Source: CAYMSF01 sp964392985 (GTDB lineage Bacteria > Verrucomicrobiota > Lentisphaeria > Victivallales > Victivallaceae). Taken from it: a stretch of 64,000 nt of DNA. The notes beneath the pieces are model-generated. The model worked only from the letters and a program-made list of their open reading frames with translations, made no database searches and was not told the DNA's origin. The stretch lies in NCBI GenBank assembly GCA_964392985.1, contig CAYMSF010000015.1:13168-77167 (forward strand). The letters are read 5' to 3'. Made by a program: the position numbers and the translations under genes. This document shows, piece by piece, positions 8,761 through 17,952 of this stretch. Positions within the stretch are counted from its first letter, which is position 1, and every line of letters begins with the position of its first letter.

Positions 8761-9336
8761 TTAGATAGTCCAAGGCTGTGGCGGCATATAGGATGCACCA
8801 CGATTGACAGCTGCGTACCACTGGGCACCAGAGTATCCAGATACGTGACCGTCATGGAACAGCATGTTACCGAAATCGCTATGATTCGGAACAGACTGAT
8901 TGTTGCTGCTTCTGTCAGAGGAGATTGCAGAATCAGCACGTCCGTACTGATCAGATGAACCTTCCATCATACCAGGAGACATGGAATAATCACAGTTAGA
9001 GTTAGCAAGAGCGACGGTACCAGTACCTTTGGCAGTAGTGGTTGACGGACAGGTGTAAACGGCGTAGTCAGTCAGGTAATCGTTCTTTCTGACGAGTTCC
9101 AACAGAACGGCACCGCCAACGCTCGAACCAGTTGTATCCATCGGGAAACGGTCGGCATAGTCCATAGCATACTGCTTGAGGGACAGTCCGAGTTGTTTCA
9201 GGTTGGATGCGCAGGAAATACGGCGAGCTTTTTCACGTGCTGAGTTAAGAGCCGGTAAAAGCATGCCTGCGAGGATGGCGATGATCGCGATCACGACCAA
9301 CAATTCGATGAGTGTGAAACCACGACTTTTCTTCAT
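8761..9336 (-). CDS. type II secretion/type IV-like pseudopilin, Planctomycete-Lentisphaera type
   Basis: The N-terminus is a perfect class III leader: MKKSRG followed by FTLIELLVVIAIIAIL. Prepilin peptidase would cut after Gly6, methylate Phe7, and Glu at +5 would guide assembly. The rest (191 residues in all) matches the abundant Planctomycete/Lentisphaera pseudopilin family: SAREKARRISCASNLKQLGLSLKQYAMDYADRFP, a Cys pair, and a C-terminal DG motif (FHDGHVSG). These often occur in large paralogous sets and may be surface or secretion components rather than true pilins. Ribosome site AAAGGAGAG is excellent. Three 3' hairpins and a 5' hairpin suggest high, stable expression. Confidence 0.9.
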   Translation of the reverse strand: MKKSRGFTLIELLVVIAIIAILAGMLLPALNSAREKARRISCASNLKQLGLSLKQYAMDYADRFPMDTTGSSVGGAVLLELVRKNDYLTDYAVYTCPSTTTAKGTGTVALANSNCDYSMSPGMMEGSSDQYGRADSAISSDRSSNNQSVPNHSDFGNMLFHDGHVSGYSGAQWYAAVNRGASYMPPQPWTI

Positions 9337-9372
9337 TTTTTTCTCTCCTTTATGAGATTTTTTTTGACGACT

Positions 9373-9398
9373 TTATGTTTAAACCATCTTAAACATAA
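9373..9398 (-). promoter_or_regulatory. 5' UTR stem-loop of the pseudopilin mRNA
   Basis: A 10-bp inverted repeat (TTATGTTTAA / TTAAACATAA, 6-base loop) lies 37 bases before the ATG. A possible promoter, TTGAAG then TATAGA with 16 bases between, is just upstream, which would place the hairpin close to the mRNA 5' end where it could block 5'-dependent decay. Confidence 0.5.
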
Positions 9399-9587
9399 CC
9401 TTTTCTTATCTATAGTTTAGCAAACCGGAACTTCAAATGCAAATTTTTTGTAAAAAAAAACCAAAAAAACTTTTTTTACAGTGAACACACTTGCTATGAT
9501 GTCCAAATTTTTCATTTTATACCAGTCCCTGAGTACAAAACTTTTAGAAACAAAATTTACAATAGTTGGCGAATAACACCATTTCAA

Positions 9588-11408
9588 CTATTTTTTGACC
9601 GATTTTTCGGATATTTTTCTTTCAACGCTTAATAAATTTGCTTTTATCTGCGGGTTATCAGGAGATAATTTTAGTGCCTGGACAAAATTTTCATGGGCAA
9701 TGGACAAGTCATCACGTAAAAAAGCGGCAAGGCCACGGTAAAAAAACATGTCAGAGGGAACGGTTAAACTTTCGGCATGCTTCATTATTAAATTAGATGC
9801 CGCACTCTTATTACCTTGTTTAATATATATTTTGATAATTGCTGACAATACCTCTTCATTGCCGCCACCAACCACCCGCCCGAGTGTTTTTCTGTCGTTT
9901 TCGTAAAGCCGCAACAGACGCGACAGTGCGACCTGATCATTGCCTTCAGAAACCAGCAGCATTGTTTCAAAATAGTCTTTAAGCAGTATTATCTTATTTT
10001 TTTCATCATTGGTCATCCATGGTTTAGGCTGAATATTTTCAGCCAGTCTTGCCGCATCTTGAATATTATTATTGGCCATTTCGCCAGCGGCGAGAATCGT
10101 CATCGCCCGGTAATTGGCATTCTTTCTGTCACAAATTTTCTGATACAGAGCATATCCATTCTCCCATGACGGCATATAATAATAATTATTTAACATCAAC
10201 GAAATGAGATATATAACTGCAATCAATGTTGCCACAATACGATATTTTTCCGGCCAGAATATTTCAATTTTCTCTCCTGATGTATCGACTCCGGCATAGT
10301 CAGAAAAATGAATTTTCGTCGCTAACACTGCGACAAGCCATAATATAAAGAAGGCGGGAATATAACTGTAACGATCAGCAAAATCGGTATTACTGAATGA
10401 GAAAATGCCCACGATGGGTAGCAATGTAATGACAAAACACAATACCGGCGGCATAAACTGATACAGGAAAACTTTATTACAATGAAATATCAGAAAGATA
10501 CCGCAGATTATCAACATAAGATAAAACAAGATGATGATTGCAATATCAAACGTTGATGGCTCAAAAAAAGGATATAGCGGAATCAGTTCGCCGGGGAAAA
10601 AAGTTTTGCCGGCATAAATCATAAAATTATTACCCACCATCAAAATTGTACGGGCAAAATCTTTTTCCGGCGCAGTAAAATCTCTGGCGATGTGGTGCAA
10701 ATAAGCCAGCTTAAAAATTACATAACTGGAGCCGACAACAATATAAGGCCACAACTTTACGACCGCCTCTTTAATCCTGAATGAGCGGCGATAATAAATA
10801 AGTAATAATAGCATCACGGCGGGAATCGTGACACCTGCCGGCTTGGTCAGACAGGTGCAAATCATCAAACTAAACGCCAGTGGACTGAAATTTTTACCTT
10901 TTTTAATTGACTTCATCCATACCAGCAAAGCAAGAAAATAAAAGGCACCCATCATCACATCTTTGCGTTCAGCAATCCATACAACAGATTCAATACGCTG
11001 GGGATGAATCGCATATAATATGGAGAGCAGGCATCCGGTGCGCGCACTGAAGCCAAGTTCAATAAATAAATAATATATAACGGATACAACAATAATGTGC
11101 CATAAAATGTTCTGAAGGTGGTAACCAAAGGGATTGTGTCCCCATATTGTATAGTCAAATATGTAGGAAAACATCTGTAACGGGGTATACAGTCCTATAC
11201 ATGGATTCTCCAGCCAATAGACAATATTACTCCAACTCAACGCCAGATGTTGATTCCTCAGCACATAAGAATAATCATCCATCTGGAGAAAACTGTAATT
11301 GAGTGAACGAGCGAAAAATATCGTTACTGCGATGGCAGGCAGCAATGGCAATAAATATTTTTCATATTTATCTAAATATTCTTTAAGCAAAGTATTTTTC
11401 GGGAACAT
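9588..11408 (-). CDS. TMTC-like polytopic membrane protein with TPR tail (copy A)
   Basis: The 606-residue product has about 10 membrane segments and a soluble C-terminal third (about 430-600) with TPR-type helix pairs. Recognisable motifs are an early MDDYSYVLRN (acidic pair in the first outer loop, as in GT-C enzymes), GYHLQNILWH and HPQRIESVVWIAERKDV, characteristic of the DUF1736/TMTC-like group, whose eukaryotic relatives are O-mannosyltransferases. A role in protein or glycan glycosylation is inferred. The next gene upstream is a close paralogue. Both lie in the surface-glycan block around the pseudopilin. ATG start. Confidence 0.75.
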   Translation of the reverse strand: MFPKNTLLKEYLDKYEKYLLPLLPAIAVTIFFARSLNYSFLQMDDYSYVLRNQHLALSWSNIVYWLENPCIGLYTPLQMFSYIFDYTIWGHNPFGYHLQNILWHIIVVSVIYYLFIELGFSARTGCLLSILYAIHPQRIESVVWIAERKDVMMGAFYFLALLVWMKSIKKGKNFSPLAFSLMICTCLTKPAGVTIPAVMLLLLIYYRRSFRIKEAVVKLWPYIVVGSSYVIFKLAYLHHIARDFTAPEKDFARTILMVGNNFMIYAGKTFFPGELIPLYPFFEPSTFDIAIIILFYLMLIICGIFLIFHCNKVFLYQFMPPVLCFVITLLPIVGIFSFSNTDFADRYSYIPAFFILWLVAVLATKIHFSDYAGVDTSGEKIEIFWPEKYRIVATLIAVIYLISLMLNNYYYMPSWENGYALYQKICDRKNANYRAMTILAAGEMANNNIQDAARLAENIQPKPWMTNDEKNKIILLKDYFETMLLVSEGNDQVALSRLLRLYENDRKTLGRVVGGGNEEVLSAIIKIYIKQGNKSAASNLIMKHAESLTVPSDMFFYRGLAAFLRDDLSIAHENFVQALKLSPDNPQIKANLLSVERKISEKSVKK

Positions 11409-11509
11409 ATTTTAGTCACCTGCTGATATTAATTTAAAATGTACTCTGGCAATATTCACTGATTTAATCCGATTTTCAAGGATATTCCGGTACAATATTA
11501 TGCTTTTAT

Positions 11510-13312
11510 TCATTTTGCCTTTAACATCCGCTCAACCGTCGCCATGTTGGCTTTTGTTTTGTCATCGCCCGGGGAAATTTCCAGAGCTCGGGAAAACTCA
11601 ATTCTGGCGCGTTCCAGTTCGCCTTCTAAAAACGCCGCCAGACCGCGATAGAAATATTTATTCGTTTCATCATCAATAACTTCCGACATTTTTGAATAAA
11701 ATACGGCGGCCTGTTTTTTATTACCGCGTTCCATATAAATTTTAGCGACAGTTGATAAAACCATTTCACGAACGCCGGTGGTCAATTGGTCCAAAAGCAA
11801 CATTTCCGGTACCATCAAACGAGAAAAACATGTCAGTGCCGAATCTTTCTCACCATGATGGTAAAACACCATTCCGCGGATAAACAGTTTAAACATCACA
11901 ATGCTGTTTTTATGACTTTTAGACATCCATGGCTTTATCTGCATGCTTTCAGTTATTTCCGTTGCCGCGACTAAGTTATTATTAGTGAGTTCAATATGCG
12001 CCAGTATTGCCTGCCCGCGAAAATTGGCATTATCCCGTTCACATATTTTTTTGAACAGGTTGTAATTATTCTGCCATGCCGGCATATACAATAAATTGCA
12101 CCACATGATTGAAATCAGGTATAATGCCGGCATCCATAACAACGCTTTCCGGTATTTTAATGGAAGAATAAGTTGCGGATATCCGTTCGTAATTTTACAG
12201 GTTTCGGTTTCAGCAAATCCGATACGGCGAACAATCACCGCGGTAAGCCAAAGCATAAAAAAAGAGGCAATATAACTGTAGCGATCGGCAAAATCAGCGT
12301 TACTGAATGCAAAAAAACCTAAAAAAGGCAATATTAAAATACCAAAACACAATAATGGCGGCAATATTTCATAAAGAAAAAACGGCTTGCAATACCGAAA
12401 GAGAACGCAACAACCAGTTATCAAACACAGATAAAACAAAGCAATAATAATAATACCGGATAAAGATAATTCAAAATATGGGTATAACGGCACCAACTCT
12501 CCAGGCAAAAAGGTTTTACCGGCATAAAACATAAAATTGTTAAGTACCAATAAAGTTGTTCTAGTCCAATCTTTATCCGGAACGATAAGATCATTTACAA
12601 TGCTCTCAACATAAACCAGCTTGAATAGTAAATAACTTACGCTGACCGAAACATATGGCCATAAACGCCAAAGGCCAGTTTTCAATAAAAACATAAGTTT
12701 GCGTTCACGATAAATAAGGATAAGGAACATCACAGCAGGCAGGGTAACTCCGAGTGGTTTGGAAAGACATGCTGCAACCATTAACAACAACGTCACAATA
12801 TTAAATATCCGCCCGCGGTCCAGTGCCATCAACCATGTTAAGAGACATAAAAAATAAAATGCTCCGGACATAACGTCTTTTCGTTCCGATATCCACACCA
12901 CTGATTCAATCCGCTGCGGATGAATAGCGAATACTACGGCAAAGAAACAGGCAGTTCGAAGACCAAACCCCAACCGGACGAAAAGAAAGTATACAGCGAG
13001 GACAACAAGCACATGCCAAAACATATTCTGAAGGTGATATCCTGAAACATTGTGTCCCCATATTGAATAGTCAAACATATAGGAAATCATTTGCAAAGGA
13101 GTATACAACCCGATACAGGAGTGCTTAAACCAGTACCATACATTGTTCAAAGTTGGAACAAGATGTTTATTTTCAACCACATACAAATAATCGTCCATAC
13201 CCGGATAAAATTCGTAACAGATAGAACGGCCGAAAAACAAAAAAAACATCAGTACCGGTATTATCGGAAATAAATATTTTTGATATTTTTCAAAATAATC
13301 AGATTTTAACAT
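11510..13312 (-). CDS. TMTC-like polytopic membrane protein with TPR tail (copy B)
   Basis: The 600-residue product matches the downstream copy along its whole length: GMDDYLYVVEN, SCIGLYTPLQMISYMFDYSIWGHN, GYHLQNMFWH and HPQRIESVVWISERKDV, the membrane core, and a TPR tail (KYFYRGLAAFLEGELERARIEFSRALEISP). By eye about half the positions are identical, which indicates an old tandem duplication. As with its partner, a GT-C-type transfer of sugar from a lipid carrier is likely but the substrate is unknown. It is first in the pair and has a good promoter at 13407-13435. Confidence 0.75.
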   Translation of the reverse strand: MLKSDYFEKYQKYLFPIIPVLMFFLFFGRSICYEFYPGMDDYLYVVENKHLVPTLNNVWYWFKHSCIGLYTPLQMISYMFDYSIWGHNVSGYHLQNMFWHVLVVLAVYFLFVRLGFGLRTACFFAVVFAIHPQRIESVVWISERKDVMSGAFYFLCLLTWLMALDRGRIFNIVTLLLMVAACLSKPLGVTLPAVMFLILIYRERKLMFLLKTGLWRLWPYVSVSVSYLLFKLVYVESIVNDLIVPDKDWTRTTLLVLNNFMFYAGKTFLPGELVPLYPYFELSLSGIIIIALFYLCLITGCCVLFRYCKPFFLYEILPPLLCFGILILPFLGFFAFSNADFADRYSYIASFFMLWLTAVIVRRIGFAETETCKITNGYPQLILPLKYRKALLWMPALYLISIMWCNLLYMPAWQNNYNLFKKICERDNANFRGQAILAHIELTNNNLVAATEITESMQIKPWMSKSHKNSIVMFKLFIRGMVFYHHGEKDSALTCFSRLMVPEMLLLDQLTTGVREMVLSTVAKIYMERGNKKQAAVFYSKMSEVIDDETNKYFYRGLAAFLEGELERARIEFSRALEISPGDDKTKANMATVERMLKAK

Positions 13313-13406
13313 GCTTATTAATAATGTAAATAGTTAGCGGCTGAATTAAGATTGCCCGACAAAAAATAATGGAAGTATTCATAAGGCGACGAATACTAAA
13401 TACCTT

Positions 13407-13435
13407 ATATTACCCTTATTATAATGTAAATTCAA
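13407..13435 (-). promoter_or_regulatory. promoter for the TMTC-like pair
   Basis: Minus strand: TTGAAT (13430-13435), 17-base spacer, TAATAT (13407-13412), about 95 bases before the ATG at 13312. Confidence 0.6.
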
Positions 13436-13578
13436 GTTTTTATTCTTTTAGAATCCCAAAGGAAGAATGTAAAAATAAACTCAGTATTGTAAATATCGGA
13501 TTCTCGAGAAAATAGTTACCGCAAAAAATACACGCAATATCAACCATCGATTGGCATCTACGGTATATGAACGCCGGT

Positions 13579-13607
13579 TTGACATCAGACAGGAAGTAGA
13601 CTATATT
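13579..13607 (+). promoter_or_regulatory. near-consensus promoter for recX
   Basis: TTGACA (13579-13584), 17-base spacer, TATATT (13602-13607): a full-consensus -35 with one mismatch in the -10. Transcription would start near 13614, about 76 bases before the ATG. No LexA-like CTGT-N8-ACAG box overlaps it. Confidence 0.75.
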
Positions 13608-13689
13608 CGATATCAGGATAGTTAAATGTAAAAATTCATCACGATAAGACCATATAAAAATCAGTTTACAACAATCGGGAATATCTATT

Positions 13690-14163
13690 ATGTCGGAAGA
13701 TAAGGCAATGGCGGCGGCAATGCGAATTCTGACGCGGAGAGCACACAGCACTCAAGAAATGCGTCAAAAATTGTTTGATAGAGGTTTTTCTGCCGGAGAA
13801 GTGAAACATGTTATTTCAGAATGTTTGCGGTTGCATTTTCTGGACGATAATCAGCTTGCGAAAGATTATCTGGTTGAATTGCAACAAAAGGGTTGCGGCA
13901 ATTTCAAAATAAAAATGATGTTGCGGAAAAAAGGTATTTCAGATGATATGATCAATGAAACTATCGGCGAAGCAAAAGAAAACGAACTTGATTACGCTGA
14001 ACATTGTTTCAACCAGAAATTAAAAGCATTGCGCCGTGAAACTGACCGGAGGAAACTTCAAGAAAAAATGTTTCGCTTCATGTTTGGTCGCGGGTTCAGT
14101 ACTGATACCGTTAAAATATTATGGTCAAGAATGATTAAAGCAACAGCAACAACAGAGGAATAG
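13690..14163 (+). CDS. recX: RecX family regulator of RecA
   Basis: RecX binds along the RecA filament and limits its strand-exchange activity. The 157-residue product shows the all-helical three-repeat pattern: AMRILTRRAHSTQEMRQKLFDRGFS, then LDDNQLAKDYLVELQQKGCGNFKIKMMLRKKGIS, then MFRFMFGRGFSTDTVKILW. The length is typical. recA is not nearby, so recX here is an independent unit with its own strong promoter. It converges with the AEC transporter gene, and their 3' ends overlap by 29 bases. Confidence 0.88.
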   Translation: MSEDKAMAAAMRILTRRAHSTQEMRQKLFDRGFSAGEVKHVISECLRLHFLDDNQLAKDYLVELQQKGCGNFKIKMMLRKKGISDDMINETIGEAKENELDYAEHCFNQKLKALRRETDRRKLQEKMFRFMFGRGFSTDTVKILWSRMIKATATTEE

Positions 14164-15046
14164 TTATTCCTGAAGCAATTGTAGTGAAGATAATAGCCTG
14201 ACTGGAAAATTCATGAGAACCGCCAAAGATACGAGTAAAAACGGAGGAACTGGCAGAAACCGGCATTACCGCAACGATGAATGAAACCTTATAAACCGCA
14301 TCCGGCAACGGCAATTGCTTTAAAATAAAAATTATGCATAGAGGTATAATAACCAGTCGCACCAAGACCATATAAAGCATATCCCATTTATCCTTAAAAA
14401 CGTGCGATGAACAGTATATTGACGCACCGATCAGCATCATAATCAACGGCACTGAACAATTGCCAAGTTTCCCGAAAACATTAGAGACAATATACGGCAC
14501 CGGAAAGTGACAAAAACAAAAAGCCAAAGCCAGTGCCACTGCAAGTTGATTGATACCAAAGATATTATTAACCGTCCGTTTCCAATCGCCGCCAGCCAAT
14601 AATCCGACACCAATAGTCCATAGACCGATAGTTGAACCGATATTCATTATCAGTAATAACGGAATGAATTGATCCCCCCACAAGTTACTGATAACAATCA
14701 ATGGCAGGAATAAATAATTGTTAATGGCGCACAAATGGCGGAAGGTCACCAGATGCAAATGGGAACGATTTTTCAAACCATATTGGAGCAAGAATCCCGC
14801 ACCACCGCCGAAGAGCATGAAAGCAAAACCAATGACCGGCATCAACCACAACTCATTAAGCTGTTCGGGTCTGAAATTTTTTGTTATGGAATCAAAAATC
14901 AGCATGGGGAAAAAGATATCAACGATAATTCTGCTCAACTTGGCGATATCATTTTCTTCAAGCATCTTGAATCTCATAATGATAGCGCCAACCGCAAACA
15001 TCCCGAATGTTTCGAGAATGGCCTGAATGATTTTCAGTGTTATCAT
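14135..15046 (-). CDS. AEC-family (auxin efflux carrier-like) transporter
   Basis: A 303-residue protein of about 10 hydrophobic helices, the usual size for the AEC/MleP family of anion or auxin-like carriers. Conserved features are an N-terminal FGMFAVGAIIMRFKMLEENDIAKLSRIIVDIFFPMLIF, a mid-protein helix break with polar residues, and a final half with PLIMMLIGASIY and VMPVSASSSVFTRIFGG. Substrates in bacteria are mostly small organic anions; none can be deduced here. It starts 5 bases after uvrA ends, so it is probably the last gene of the rpmE-prfA-uvrA transcript. Confidence 0.85.
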   Translation of the reverse strand: MITLKIIQAILETFGMFAVGAIIMRFKMLEENDIAKLSRIIVDIFFPMLIFDSITKNFRPEQLNELWLMPVIGFAFMLFGGGAGFLLQYGLKNRSHLHLVTFRHLCAINNYLFLPLIVISNLWGDQFIPLLLIMNIGSTIGLWTIGVGLLAGGDWKRTVNNIFGINQLAVALALAFCFCHFPVPYIVSNVFGKLGNCSVPLIMMLIGASIYCSSHVFKDKWDMLYMVLVRLVIIPLCIIFILKQLPLPDAVYKVSFIVAVMPVSASSSVFTRIFGGSHEFSSQAIIFTTIASGITIPLLLLLL

Positions 15047-15051
15047 CGACG

Positions 15052-17901
15052 TTATTTTCTTTTAAGATACGGTTTTAAATATTTACCAGTATAAGATTTA
15101 CGACATGCGGAAATATCTTCAGGTGTCCCTGACGCAATCAAGTACCCGCCATTATCTCCGCCCTCTGGTCCGAGATCAATCACATGGTCTGCAACTTTTA
15201 TGACATCAAGATTATGTTCAATAACCAATACCGTATTACCAACATCCCGCAATCGGAGAAGGACATTAAGCAATTGCTGAATATCGGCCAGGTGTAAACC
15301 GGTGGTAGGCTCGTCGAGAATGTATAAAGTATGCCCTCGCGGGATTCTGGAAAGTTCAGTTGCCAATTTTACACGCTGAGCCTCACCGCCGGAAAGCGTT
15401 GTAGCCGGTTGGCCGAGGTGCACGTAGCCCAATCCCACCTCCTGAAGTGTTTTCAACTTACGGAATAACGAGGGATGGGCGCTGAAAAAGTCTGCGGCTT
15501 CATCAACTGTCATATCGAGTACATCGGCAATGTTCTTTTTCTTGTAATATACGGTCAGCGTTTCGCGGTTAAATCTTTTTCCGGCGCAAGTTGAGCATTG
15601 GACATAAACATCAGAAAGAAATTGCATTTCAATCTTTTTAATACCGTCGCCTTGACATTCTTCACAGCGACCGCCTTTGACGTTAAAACTGAATCTTCCC
15701 GGTTTATAACCGCGAATCTTCGCTTCCGGCAATTCCGAATACAGCGTGCGGATAATACCGTAAGCATCAGTATAAGTTGCAGGATTTGAACGCGGGGTGC
15801 GCCCGATCGGACTCTGGTCAATCACAATCGATTTATCAATATGTTTCAATCCATCAATACTCCGGCAGGTGCCTGGAATATCATCGCCAATCTTGAAATG
15901 ACGGTTCAATGATTTCTTGAGAATTTCGTTAATAAGTGAACTCTTGCCGGAACCGGAAACTCCAGTTACACAGCAAAATGTGCCAAGCGGAATGGCAACG
16001 TCAATATTTTTCAGATTATTGTGACTGGCACCGGAGATAACGACACTATTCCCGTTGCCCTTCAGGCGAACATCCGGCAGCTTAATCTTGCGTGTGCCGT
16101 TCATGAACGCCGCAGTCTGTGAATCTTTAACACTCATAATTTGTTTGGGTGTTCCACTGGCAACGACATGCCCGCCGGCGGCGCCGGCTCCTGGTCCGAG
16201 GTCAATGACATAATCAGCACGGTTTATTGTATCCAAGTCATGTTCAACCACGATAACTGTATTACCGATATCCCGGAGTTTTTCCAGTGTATCAAGCAGT
16301 CTGTCATTATCGCGTTGGTGCAACCCGATACTGGGTTCGTCAAGTATATATAAGACTCCGACCAGACCGCAACCGAGTTGTGTTGCCAAACGGATACGTT
16401 GAGCTTCACCGCCGGATAATGTTCCGCTCTCCCGGTCCAGTGTCAAATAGTTCAAGCCTACATCATTGAGGAATCCCAGTCTGGCGGAAATTTCGCGTAA
16501 AACTTCGCCGGCAATAGCCGCTGCTTCATCGCTAAGTTTCAACGTTGAAATAAATTTAGCGGCACGGTCAACGGAAAGTGCATTAAATTTGTCAATACTG
16601 ATACCGCTGACGGTAACCGCCAGACTGACCGGATTGAGTCTGGCGCCATGACACTCCGGACATAAACGGCGACTCATATAACCGCGTAACCGCTCGCGAA
16701 CTGACTCGCTCTCAGTTTCCAGCATGCGACGCTGCAAGTTTGCCAATACTCCCTCGAATGGTTTTGACCAGCGTAATTTTCTGCCTCTGATATGATAATC
16801 AAACTCGAGATTTTCCTCGCCACTGCCAAAGATTATCGTATGTCTGAGTTTTTCCGGAATGTCTCGAAAGGGTATAGTCAGCATGTCGGGACAATTGTTG
16901 TATTCAGCGAGCTTCCGTAGCAACATATTATAATATATTATCAGGCGTCTGGGGCCGCGACGCCAACCCGGAATTGCCCCGTTCTTGATGGATAAAGAAT
17001 CATCAGGCACCACCAGAGCTGAGTCCATAATCAATTGTGTTCCCAGACCGTGACAGGCGGGACATGCCCCGTAGGGACTATTGAAGGAAAAATTGCGTGG
17101 CGCTAACTGTCCGAAACTCAACGAACACTTGAGACAGGCAAGATGTTCACTGGCAGTTTCCTCCTGCCATTTACCATCTTCCTTCTCCAGCAGAATTGTA
17201 ACGATACCATCGCCATGCTTTAAAGCAACTTCAATTGAATCGGAAAGTCTGGCGCCATCGAGTTGGTCAGTATGCAAACGGTCAACAACAGCCTCAATAG
17301 TATGGCGTTTATTTTTATCAATTTTTGGCAGCGTATCTTCTGACTGAAAGAAAACTCCATCGATTCTGATGCGGACGAACCCGTCACTCCATATTTTATC
17401 AATAATATCGCGATGCTCACCCTTACGTCCGTTGATGTAGGGCGACAATATCATTAATTTCCTGCCCGCCGGATAATCGTGAATTTTGTCGCAAATTGAT
17501 TGAGCTGATTGCGGTCGCAATTCCAAACCGCATTCCGGACAATGCGGAATACCGGCATGGGCAAAGAGTAAACGCAAATAATCATAAATTTCAGTGGTCG
17601 TAGCTACAGTGGAACGCGGGTTGGCGCCGGCGGATCTCTGTTCAATCGCTATTGCCGGTGACAGACCCTCAATGTGGTCAACTTTTGGTTTTTGTAAACG
17701 GTCAAGAAATTGTCGTGCATAAGCGGAAAGACTTTCAACATAACGCCGTTGTCCTTCGGCATAAAGAGTATCAAAAGCCAGAGAGGATTTTCCGGAACCG
17801 CTCAAACCGGTTATTACGGTAAGCTTATTTCGGGGAATTTCAACGTTAATATTCTTCAGATTATGCTGGGCGGCACCTCTGATAATGATATTACTGTACA
17901 T
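15052..17901 (-). CDS. uvrA: excinuclease ABC subunit A
   Basis: The damage-sensing ATPase of nucleotide excision repair; a UvrA dimer loads UvrB at lesions. The 949-residue product has both ABC modules: Walker A GLSGSGKSS near 33 and GVSGSGKSS near 640, and signature SGGEAQRIRLATQLG and SGGEAQRVKLATELS. It has the three zinc sites: CPECG near 120, CLKC...CPACHG near 255-285, and CEECQGDG ... CSTCAGKRFN near 740-770. GLSPAIAIEQRSAGANPRSTV and IDQSPIGRTPRSNPATYT are both intact. Start ATG follows GAGGCG. It lies 51 bases after prfA. Confidence 0.98.
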   Translation of the reverse strand: MYSNIIIRGAAQHNLKNINVEIPRNKLTVITGLSGSGKSSLAFDTLYAEGQRRYVESLSAYARQFLDRLQKPKVDHIEGLSPAIAIEQRSAGANPRSTVATTTEIYDYLRLLFAHAGIPHCPECGLELRPQSAQSICDKIHDYPAGRKLMILSPYINGRKGEHRDIIDKIWSDGFVRIRIDGVFFQSEDTLPKIDKNKRHTIEAVVDRLHTDQLDGARLSDSIEVALKHGDGIVTILLEKEDGKWQEETASEHLACLKCSLSFGQLAPRNFSFNSPYGACPACHGLGTQLIMDSALVVPDDSLSIKNGAIPGWRRGPRRLIIYYNMLLRKLAEYNNCPDMLTIPFRDIPEKLRHTIIFGSGEENLEFDYHIRGRKLRWSKPFEGVLANLQRRMLETESESVRERLRGYMSRRLCPECHGARLNPVSLAVTVSGISIDKFNALSVDRAAKFISTLKLSDEAAAIAGEVLREISARLGFLNDVGLNYLTLDRESGTLSGGEAQRIRLATQLGCGLVGVLYILDEPSIGLHQRDNDRLLDTLEKLRDIGNTVIVVEHDLDTINRADYVIDLGPGAGAAGGHVVASGTPKQIMSVKDSQTAAFMNGTRKIKLPDVRLKGNGNSVVISGASHNNLKNIDVAIPLGTFCCVTGVSGSGKSSLINEILKKSLNRHFKIGDDIPGTCRSIDGLKHIDKSIVIDQSPIGRTPRSNPATYTDAYGIIRTLYSELPEAKIRGYKPGRFSFNVKGGRCEECQGDGIKKIEMQFLSDVYVQCSTCAGKRFNRETLTVYYKKKNIADVLDMTVDEAADFFSAHPSLFRKLKTLQEVGLGYVHLGQPATTLSGGEAQRVKLATELSRIPRGHTLYILDEPTTGLHLADIQQLLNVLLRLRDVGNTVLVIEHNLDVIKVADHVIDLGPEGGDNGGYLIASGTPEDISACRKSYTGKYLKPYLKRK

Positions 17902-17952
17902 GTGTTTATCGCCTCATATAAATAAATTCTGAACAAGTCTGAATAAAGCAGT

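Larger units (their letters stand above)
13313..13689. other. divergent promoter region between TMTC-like B and recX
   Basis: Holds a leftward promoter (13407-13435) and a rightward one (13579-13607). A 103-codon leftward frame (13440-13751) overlaps the recX start and shows no family features, so it is not taken as a gene. Confidence 0.7.

Noticed and set aside
13440..13751. 103-codon minus-strand frame upstream of recX
   Set aside because: It overlaps the recX start, covers two promoter regions, and has no recognisable feature or ribosome site.
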